Source: a virus. Taken from it: a stretch of 38,114 nucleotides of DNA. Shown one piece after another: positions 32,728-38,114 of the stretch. A model generated the notes under the pieces. It saw only the letters and a list, made by a program, of their open reading frames with translations. It did not search any database and was not told where the DNA came from. The stretch spans positions 1 through 38,114 of IMG/VR virus record IMGVR_UViG_3300029262_000003, one strand, 5' to 3'. A program made the position numbers and the translations under genes. Each line of letters starts with the position of its first letter. Position 1 is the first letter of the stretch.

Positions 32728-33771
32728 ATGGCTAACATTCAAGGCGGACAGCAAATTGGTACTAATCAGGGTAAGGGTCAGTCCGCAGCGGACAAATTGG
32801 CGCTGTTCCTGAAAGTGTTCGGCGGTGAAGTCCTGACGGCTTTCGCTCGCACCTCCGTGACCATGCCTCGTCACATGCTGCGCTCTATTGCTTCTGGTAA
32901 GTCCGCACAGTTCCCTGTGATTGGTCGCACCAAAGCTGCTTACCTGAAACCGGGTGAGAACCTCGATGACAAACGTAAAGATATCAAACACACCGAGAAG
33001 GTAATCCACATTGATGGCCTGCTGACTGCGGATGTGCTGATTTACGACATTGAGGACGCGATGAACCACTATGACGTTCGCGCTGAGTACACCGCCCAGT
33101 TGGGTGAATCTCTGGCGATGGCGGCTGACGGTGCTGTACTGGCAGAACTGGCTGGTCTTGTTAATCTGCCGGACGGCTCTAACGAGAACATTGAGGGTCT
33201 CGGTAAGCCAACCGTACTGACTCTGGTTAAGCCTACCACTGGCAGCCTGACTGACCCGGTTGAGTTGGGTAAAGCGATTATTGCTCAGTTGACTATCGCT
33301 CGTGCATCCCTGACCAAGAACTACGTTCCGGCTGCTGATCGCACCTTCTACACCACTCCTGACAACTACTCTGCGATTCTGGCTGCTCTGATGCCGAACG
33401 CAGCAAACTATCAGGCACTGCTCGACCCTGAGCGCGGTACTATCCGTAACGTGATGGGCTTCGAGGTGGTTGAGGTTCCGCACCTGACCGCTGGTGGTGC
33501 AGGCGATACCCGTGAGGATGCCCCGGCTGACCAGAAGCACGCTTTCCCGGCTACTTCCAGCACTACCGTTAAGGTTGCTCTGGATAACGTTGTGGGCCTG
33601 TTCCAGCACCGCTCTGCGGTTGGTACGGTCAAACTGAAAGACTTGGCTCTGGAGCGTGCTCGTCGTGCGAACTATCAGGCTGACCAGATTATCGCTAAAT
33701 ATGCGATGGGTCACGGCGGTCTGCGTCCAGAAGCTGCTGGCGCTATCGTGCTCCCAAAGGTGTCGGAGTAA
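32728..33771 (+). CDS. 10A: Major capsid protein gp10A
   Basis: The 347-residue protein is the HK97-fold major capsid protein, of the T3 10A length (T7 has 344). The start MANIQGGQQIGTNQGKGQS is the same type as T7, and the ATG follows ATAAGGAGATTCAAC. Codon use is markedly biased to preferred E. coli codons, as expected of the most abundant late protein; this also explains a long spurious antisense frame. The stop is TAA 33769-33771. A small share of ribosomes shift frame at 33753-33759 to give 10B. Confidence 0.97.
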   Translation: MANIQGGQQIGTNQGKGQSAADKLALFLKVFGGEVLTAFARTSVTMPRHMLRSIASGKSAQFPVIGRTKAAYLKPGENLDDKRKDIKHTEKVIHIDGLLTADVLIYDIEDAMNHYDVRAEYTAQLGESLAMAADGAVLAELAGLVNLPDGSNENIEGLGKPTVLTLVKPTTGSLTDPVELGKAIIAQLTIARASLTKNYVPAADRTFYTTPDNYSAILAALMPNAANYQALLDPERGTIRNVMGFEVVEVPHLTAGGAGDTREDAPADQKHAFPATSSTTVKVALDNVVGLFQHRSAVGTVKLKDLALERARRANYQADQIIAKYAMGHGGLRPEAAGAIVLPKVSE

Positions 33772-34028
33772 TTCCCGACCCCACTGGAGTTACGTTAAGT
33801 CAAAAGACCATGACGCTTGTTGAGGGTGCATCCCGTGCCCTCACAGGAACAGTCCAGCCTTCCGATGCGAATCAGTCGTTAAGCTGGTCGTCTTCTGCGG
33901 AAGATGTGGCTGTATGGGAAGCTGGAAAGGTTGTAGCCAAAGGTGTGGGAACGGCGGACATTACAGCTACTACCTCCAATGGCCTGACCGCTTCCTGTAA
34001 AGTGACTGTTAACGCCGCAACGTCTTAA
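32728..34028 (+). CDS. 10B: Minor capsid protein gp10B (frameshift product)
   Basis: The first 344 residues are those of 10A. A -1 slip at 33753-33759 adds 89 residues from 33759 to the TAA at 34026-34028, giving about 433 residues. The extension begins GVGVIPDPTGVTLS and forms a bacterial Ig-like (BIG2) domain: LSWSSSAEDVAVWEAGKVVA, then GVGTADITATTSNGL. Such domains decorate the capsid surface and may bind weakly to cell-surface sugars. The extension is longer than in T7 10B (398 residues in all). It is not needed for capsid formation in T7. Confidence 0.85.
33753..33759 (+). promoter_or_regulatory. Minus-one frameshift site for gp10B
   Basis: C-CCA-AAG is an X-XXY-YYZ type heptamer. After codons 343 (CCA) and 344 (AAG) a slip of -1 re-pairs as CCC-AAA and continues GGT-GTC-GGA in the frame that stays open to 34028. 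The zero frame stops four codons later. T7 and T3 are both known to make 10B by frameshifting about 10% of the time. The stimulating structure downstream is not resolved here. Confidence 0.82.
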
Positions 34029-34188
34029 AACACGTAGTGCCCAATTAGGGCATCATGTGGCGTGAAGCACTCTCAAGCCGCGAAGTGGCACATACGTCTG
34101 ACTATGGGGACTACCAAGAGCTACGACTATCATGTGGGCAACCACCCTGAAAGCTCGTTGTGATTGGGATAACAATCTACTAATATGC

Positions 34189-34231
34189 AAACCCCTTGGG
34201 TTCCCTCTTTGGGAGTCTGAGGGGTTTTTTG
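34189..34231 (+). terminator. Late terminator Tphi for phage RNA polymerase
   Basis: AAACCCCTTGGGTTCCC...TGAGGGGTTTTTTG forms a strong stem (ACCCCTT facing GAGGGGT) followed by T6. Position after gene 10 and sequence correspond to the T7 Tphi terminator. It reduces, but does not abolish, transcription into genes 11-19. The 34029-34188 interval before it has no gene, only small hairpins such as TGCCCAATTAGGGCA. Confidence 0.95.
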
Positions 34232-34254
34232 CTTTAACCCTCACTAACAGGAGG
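34232..34254 (+). promoter_or_regulatory. phi11 promoter (T3 type, +1 A)
   Basis: CTTTAACCCTCACTAACAGG continues AGG. -1 is C and +1 (34249) is A. It sits directly on the T-run of Tphi, so genes 11 and 12 are re-started immediately after termination. Its AGGAGG also serves as the Shine-Dalgarno of gene 11. Confidence 0.88.
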
Positions 34255-34261
34255 TAACATC

Positions 34262-34852
34262 ATGCGCTCTTATGAGATGAACATTGAGACCGCAGAAGAG
34301 CTATCAGCCGTCAACGACATTCTGGCTTCCATCGGTGAGCCACCAGTATCGACCCTTGAGGGTGATGCAAACGCTGATGTTGCAAATGCTCGACGTGTAC
34401 TCAACAAGATTAACCGACAGATTCAGTCACGAGGATGGACATTCAACATCGAAGAGGGCGTGACTCTTCTACCAGATGCATTCTCTGGCATGATACCGTT
34501 TAGCTCTGACTATCTGTCAGTAATGGCTACAAGCGGTCAGACCCAATATGTCAACCGTGGTGGCTATCTCTATGACCGCTCTGCGAAGACTGACCGATTT
34601 CCTTCTGGTGTTCAGGTCAACCTGATTCGTCTGAGAGAGTTCGATGAGATGCCTGAGTGCTTCCGAAACTATATCGTTACCAAGGCTTCCCGCCAGTTTA
34701 ACAACCGCTTCTTTGGTGCGCCGGAGGTAGACGGAGTGTTGCAGGAAGAGGAACAGGAAGCATGGAGTGCGTGCTTCGAGTACGAGCTAGACTACGGCAA
34801 CTATAACATGCTGGATGGTGACGCATTCACCTCTGGTCTACTTAACCGCTAA
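34262..34852 (+). CDS. 11: Tail tubular protein A, gp11
   Basis: At 196 residues it equals T7 gp11 in length and strongly resembles it ([41 protein letters not shown], and ending [12 protein letters not shown]). Twelve copies form the upper tail ring that links the portal to gp12 and carries the fibres. The start ATG 34262 follows ACAGGAGGTAACATC, which lies in the transcribed start of phi11. Gene 12 begins after 15 bp. Confidence 0.95.
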   Translation: MRSYEMNIETAEELSAVNDILASIGEPPVSTLEGDANADVANARRVLNKINRQIQSRGWTFNIEEGVTLLPDAFSGMIPFSSDYLSVMATSGQTQYVNRGGYLYDRSAKTDRFPSGVQVNLIRLREFDEMPECFRNYIVTKASRQFNNRFFGAPEVDGVLQEEEQEAWSACFEYELDYGNYNMLDGDAFTSGLLNR

Positions 34853-34867
34853 TCATAAGGAGGCTCT

Positions 34868-37273
34868 ATGGCTCTCATTAGTCAATCAATCAAGAACCTC
34901 AAGGGTGGTATCAGTCAACAACCAGATATTCTCAGGTTCGCTGAACAGGGTAGCGTACAGATTAATGGCTGGTCTTCTGAGTCAGAGGGTCTCCAGAAGC
35001 GCCCACCGATGATTCACCTTAAGACCCTTGGCACTGCTGGGTATGTGGGTGCGCAACCTTACGTTCACCTCATCAACCGGGATGAGTTCGAGCAGTATTT
35101 CGTTGTGTTCACTGGTGAAGATATTAAGGTATTCGACCTCGATGGTAAGGAGTACCAAGTCCGTGGAGACCGCTCATATGTTCGTACAGCAAACCCACGG
35201 GAAGACCTTCGGATGGTAACGGTGGCTGATTATACCTTTGTGACTAACCGCAAGGTGGTTGTGCAGAGTAACGACCAATCTGTCAACCTTCCGGGATTTA
35301 AAGACCAAGGCGATGCGCTAATTAACGTTCGAGGTGGACAATATGGGCGTAGACTCTCAATCGAGTTCAACGGGGCTGAGCGTGCTGCTGTGCAACTACC
35401 AGACGGTTCACAACCAGCACACGTCAATGAGGTTGACGGTCAGGCCATCGCTGAGAAGCTGGCGGCTCAGTTGCGGAATAACCTAGGGAACCCCAACAAT
35501 GACCAAGACCCAAATAAGTGGCGGTTCAATGTTGGCCCCGGATTCATCCATATCCTTGCGCCAAATAACGATAACGTTTGGGGACTACAGACTAAGGATG
35601 GTTACGCAGACCAGCTAATCAACCCTGTAACCCATTACACTCAGTCGTTCCAGAAGCTGCCTATTAACGCGCCAGATGGGTACATTGTGAAGATTGTAGG
35701 TGACACCTCCAAGACTGCCGACCAGTATTACGTTAGGTTCGACCTCAACCGTAAGGTGTGGGTAGAAACAATCGGCTGGAACACAAGGACTCACCTGCAC
35801 TACCACACGATGCCTTGGGCGCTGGTACGCGCTTCTGACGGGAACTTTGACTTCAAGTACCTTGAGTGGGGTGCTCGTACTGTTGGCGATGATACAACTA
35901 ACCCATACCCTTCCTTTACCGGACAGACAATCAACGATATTTTCTTCTTTCGTAACCGTTTAGGATTCCTTAGCGGGGAGAACATCATCTTGTCTCGCAC
36001 CTCGAAATACTTCAACTTCTTCCCGGCCTCCGTGTCAAACTACTCCGACGATGACCCAATCGACGTTGCGGTTAGCCATAACCGGGTGTCAACCTTGAAG
36101 TATGCCGTTCCGTTCTCCGAAGAGTTGCTCCTGTGGTCTGACCAAGCGCAGTTCGTTCTGACAGCCTCTGATATCCTTTCGAGTCGCTCCGTAGGGTTGA
36201 ACCTTACGACTCAGTTCGACGTGCAGGACAGGGCACGCCCACATGGTGTAGGGCGGAATGTATACTTTTCGTCACCTCGCGCTTCCTTCACATCCATTAA
36301 CCGATACTATGCGGTACAGGATGTAAGCTCTGTGAAGAACGCAGAGGACATGACGGCTCACGTTCCGAACTACATACCGAATGGGGTATTTAGTATCTCA
36401 GGAACAACTGCTGAGAACTTCGTGGCTATCCTTACGAGCGGTGCGCCGAACCGAGTGTATATCTACAAGTTCCTCTACATTGACGAGGAAATCGGGCAGC
36501 AGTCGTGGTCTCATTGGGACTTTGGGGACAACGTTACGGTGTTCGCAGCACAGGTCATAAACTCAACAATGACAGTATTGATGAGCAATGAACATGCTGT
36601 GTGGATGGGGCGCTTACACTTCACGAAGGACTCCATAGACCTTCCGGGAGAACCTTATAGGTTGTATATCGACGCTAAGAGAAAGTACACCATCCCTGCT
36701 GGGACGTACAACGATGATACCTACCAGACGTCAATAAGCCTCTCAACGATTTACGGGATGAACTTCACGAAGGGTAGGGTTTCGGTGGTCTTTCCTGATG
36801 GGAAGATTGTAGAGATAGACCAGCCAATCAACGGGTGGAGTAGCGACCCAATGCTGAGACTTGATGGGAACCAAGAGGGACAAGTAGTCTACATTGGGTT
36901 CAACATCCCATTCACGTATACGTTCTCGAAGTTCCTCATCAAGAAGACCGCTGAGGACGGCTCGACGGCTACTGAGGATATCGGTCGCTTACAGCTTCGG
37001 CGTGCATGGGTAAACTATGAGGACTCTGGAGCGTTCATCATCCGTGTGAACAACCTGTCCCGTGAGTTCATCTACACAATGGCGGGTGCACGATTGGGGT
37101 CTGACAACCTCCGTGTTGGAGGCTCAAACATTGGTACAGGGCAGTACCGCTTCCCGGTGGTAGGCAATGCTCAGACTAACACAGTAACCATCGAGTCAGA
37201 TGCGTCAACCCCATTGAACATCATTGGGTGCGGATGGGAGGGTAACTACCTGAGACGTTCTTCTGGTATTTAA
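34868..37273 (+). CDS. 12: Tail tubular protein B, gp12 (nozzle)
   Basis: The 801-residue protein (T7 has 794) forms the hexameric conical nozzle at the tail end and, with gp11, the fibre-attachment sites. It begins MALISQSIKNLKGGISQQPD, typical of this family, and contains a beta-propeller-type body (FVVFTGEDIKVFDLDGKEY; FFFRNRLGFLSGENIILSRT; VRADYTF-type repeats). The start ATG follows TAAGGAGGCTCT. At its end there is an RNase III-type stem around phi13. Confidence 0.96.
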   Translation: MALISQSIKNLKGGISQQPDILRFAEQGSVQINGWSSESEGLQKRPPMIHLKTLGTAGYVGAQPYVHLINRDEFEQYFVVFTGEDIKVFDLDGKEYQVRGDRSYVRTANPREDLRMVTVADYTFVTNRKVVVQSNDQSVNLPGFKDQGDALINVRGGQYGRRLSIEFNGAERAAVQLPDGSQPAHVNEVDGQAIAEKLAAQLRNNLGNPNNDQDPNKWRFNVGPGFIHILAPNNDNVWGLQTKDGYADQLINPVTHYTQSFQKLPINAPDGYIVKIVGDTSKTADQYYVRFDLNRKVWVETIGWNTRTHLHYHTMPWALVRASDGNFDFKYLEWGARTVGDDTTNPYPSFTGQTINDIFFFRNRLGFLSGENIILSRTSKYFNFFPASVSNYSDDDPIDVAVSHNRVSTLKYAVPFSEELLLWSDQAQFVLTASDILSSRSVGLNLTTQFDVQDRARPHGVGRNVYFSSPRASFTSINRYYAVQDVSSVKNAEDMTAHVPNYIPNGVFSISGTTAENFVAILTSGAPNRVYIYKFLYIDEEIGQQSWSHWDFGDNVTVFAAQVINSTMTVLMSNEHAVWMGRLHFTKDSIDLPGEPYRLYIDAKRKYTIPAGTYNDDTYQTSISLSTIYGMNFTKGRVSVVFPDGKIVEIDQPINGWSSDPMLRLDGNQEGQVVYIGFNIPFTYTFSKFLIKKTAEDGSTATEDIGRLQLRRAWVNYEDSGAFIIRVNNLSREFIYTMAGARLGSDNLRVGGSNIGTGQYRFPVVGNAQTNTVTIESDASTPLNIIGCGWEGNYLRRSSGI

Positions 37274-37279
37274 CTCAAA

Positions 37280-37317
37280 GTCTCCCTGCGGTGAATTAAC
37301 CCTCACTAAAGGGAGAC
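37280..37317 (+). promoter_or_regulatory. RNase III-type hairpin R13 enclosing promoter phi13
   Basis: GTCTCCC (37280-37286) pairs perfectly with GGGAGAC (37311-37317). The loop holds most of promoter phi13. Read-through mRNA can fold this way, whereas mRNA started at phi13 cannot. Confidence 0.72.
37294..37316 (+). promoter_or_regulatory. phi13 promoter (T3 type)
   Basis: AATTAACCCTCACTAAAGGG continues AGA, the full T3 class III consensus, with +1 at 37311. Confidence 0.97.
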
Positions 37318-37330
37318 ACTAATAGATACG

Positions 37331-37341
37331 AGGGGGGGGGG
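37331..37341 (+). repeat. G10 homopolymer tract before gene 13
   Basis: A run of ten G (37332-37341), preceded by A, lies 10 bases before the gene 13 ATG. It stands in the Shine-Dalgarno position, and no AGGAGG-type site is seen beyond GAGGGG at its left edge. It is the longest G run in the window and prone to slippage in replication or sequencing. Confidence 0.85.
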
Positions 37342-37351
37342 TTAAAGCATT

Positions 37352-37762
37352 ATGTATATTACAAAGTGTTTACAAAGCCACGCTGACAGCTTTAAGCCGT
37401 CCATAGAGGACATTCTGGAAGCTGAGGCATTGGGTGTCGAACCTAAAGTAATTCCTGATGAGAACACTGTGGCGATGCTAAGCGATAGCGCTGTGCTGTC
37501 CATTGGTGGAAATCAGGGAGACCGAGTATGGTTCCTTACCTCTAAGTACGTCCCGCTGTTTACCTTGAAGGAGCGCTTAGAGTTTCGTAGACTTATCATT
37601 GAATATCGTGATATGATGCTGAGCCAGTACGAGTCCATTTGGAATTTCGTTTGGGTAGGCAATAAGTCACACATTCGTTTCCTAAAGACCATAGGTGCGG
37701 TATTCCATAATGAGTTTACCGCTGATGGTCAATTTCAATTATTTACTATCAGTAGGAGGTAA
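37352..37762 (+). CDS. 13: gp13, virion assembly protein
   Basis: The 136-residue protein (T7 has 138) starts at ATG 37352, 10 bases after a G10 tract that must act as its ribosome-binding site. The C-terminal half is well conserved with T7 (LIIEYRDMMLSQYESIWNFV, then KSHIRFLKTIGAVFHNEFT and GQFQLFTI), while the N-terminus is diverged. T7 gp13 is needed for efficient head morphogenesis and incorporation of internal protein gp6.7. It has a GNAT-like look in its central region, but I would not claim acetyltransferase activity. Gene 14 follows 2 bp after its stop. Confidence 0.92.
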   Translation: MYITKCLQSHADSFKPSIEDILEAEALGVEPKVIPDENTVAMLSDSAVLSIGGNQGDRVWFLTSKYVPLFTLKERLEFRRLIIEYRDMMLSQYESIWNFVWVGNKSHIRFLKTIGAVFHNEFTADGQFQLFTISRR

Positions 37763-37764
37763 CT

Positions 37765-38114
37765 ATGTGCTGGATGGCAGCGATTCCTATTGCTATGGCG
37801 GGTGCCCAAGCTCTAAGTAGCCAGAACAGTGCTGACAAGGCGCGCGTGGCACAGACAGAAGCTGGACGCCGACAGGCAATTGAGATGGTAAAAGAGATGA
37901 ATATCCAAAATGCCAACGCCTCATTGGAACAACGGGACGCCCTTGAAGCTGCATCCTCTGAGTTGACTTCACGTAACATGCAGAAGGTACAGGCTATGGG
38001 AACCATCCGTGCAGCGATTGGTGAGGGTATGCTCGAAGGTGAATCCATGAAGCGCATCAAGCGTATCGAAGAAGGCAACTACATTCGGGAGGCAAATAGT
38101 GTCACCGAGAATTA
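37765..38114 (+). CDS. 14: Internal virion protein gp14, 5' part (gene cut by the contig ends)
   Basis: The gene starts at ATG 37765 after GTAGGAGGTAACT and stays open to the window end. It begins MCWMAAIPIAMAGAQAL, a hydrophobic N-terminus as in T7 gp14, followed by a long charged helix. Bases 37974-38114 are the same as 1-141, so the rest of the gene is at 1-385 and the full product is 197 residues. It is a component of the internal core ejected into the host outer membrane. Only 37765-37973 is unique sequence. Confidence 0.94.
   Translation, partial: MCWMAAIPIAMAGAQALSSQNSADKARVAQTEAGRRQAIEMVKEMNIQNANASLEQRDALEAASSELTSRNMQKVQAMGTIRAAIGEGMLEGESMKRIKRIEEGNYIREANSVTEN
37974..38114. repeat. 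Assembly overlap identical to bases 1-141
   Basis: The last 141 bases repeat the first 141 exactly and split gene 14 without any loss of frame. This marks a circularised contig rather than a biological terminal repeat, which belongs at 11836-12065. The length equals the largest default k-mer of a common metagenome assembler (MEGAHIT), which is a plausible source. Confidence 0.93.

Noticed and set aside
32680-33714. Antisense frame of 344 codons opposite capsid gene 10A
   Set aside because: It mirrors gene 10A and arises from the strong codon bias there (few codons whose complement is a stop). It has no promoter or ribosome-binding site, and T7-type phages transcribe only rightward.
37974-38114. 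Reading the repeated window ends as the phage terminal repeat
   Set aside because: The sequence is inside gene 14, is exactly 141 bp, and the recognisable T3-type terminal repeat is at 11836-12065.

Overview
This window is a complete T3-like podovirus genome (Autographiviridae, T7 supergroup) infecting enterobacteria, most likely E. coli or a close relative. It is recovered as a circular contig opened inside gene 14. The last 141 bases (37974-38114) repeat bases 1-141 exactly, so the unique unit is 37,973 bp. The real virion ends lie inside the window at the terminal-repeat sequence 11836-12065 (230 bp, seen once because the two copies collapsed). Restoring the second copy gives about 38.2 kb, essentially the size of phage T3. 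All convincing genes are on the + strand.

In biological order the genome starts at 11836. Terminal repeat and early leader (11836-12734): CCTAAAG repeats, phage promoter phiOL, three sigma70 promoters (A1-A3) and a boxA-like site. Early genes (12735-19469): 0.3 (SAM-cleaving anti-restriction enzyme, the T3 hallmark), two small ORFs, 0.7 kinase, gene 1 RNA polymerase with the T3 specificity residue Asp749, 1.05, 1.1, 1.2 and 1.3 ligase, ending at terminator TE. Middle genes (19548-29316): 1.5 to 6.5, covering host takeover (1.7, 2, 5.5, 5.7, 5.9) and replication (2.5 SSB, 3 endonuclease, 3.5 lysozyme, 4A/4B primase-helicase, 5 polymerase, 6 exonuclease). Late genes (29321-37973, continuing at 1-11602): 6.7, 7.3, 8 portal, 9 scaffold, 10A/10B capsid, Tphi, 11, 12, 13, 14, 15, 16 (virion and ejection proteins), 17 fibre, 17.5 holin, 18/19 terminase, 18.5/18.7 spanins and 19.5.

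The early region is read by host RNA polymerase from A1-A3. The gene 1 polymerase then reads 14 promoters of T3 type. RNase III hairpins separate many cistrons. The main oddity is that the fifteenth promoter, before the fibre gene, is a perfect T7 consensus that a T3-type polymerase should read poorly. It lies in a block of about 9.6 kb (roughly 0.46-10.1 kb) whose proteins look nearly identical to T7. This fits the recombinant origin proposed for T3. I see no wholly new system. The most useful leads are the foreign promoter and mosaic block, the 13-bp phased CCTAAAG repeats at the ends, the split in promoter start-site sequence, a G10 tract before gene 13, a missed TTG-start ORF at 13448, and two matching CGGA-loop hairpins.
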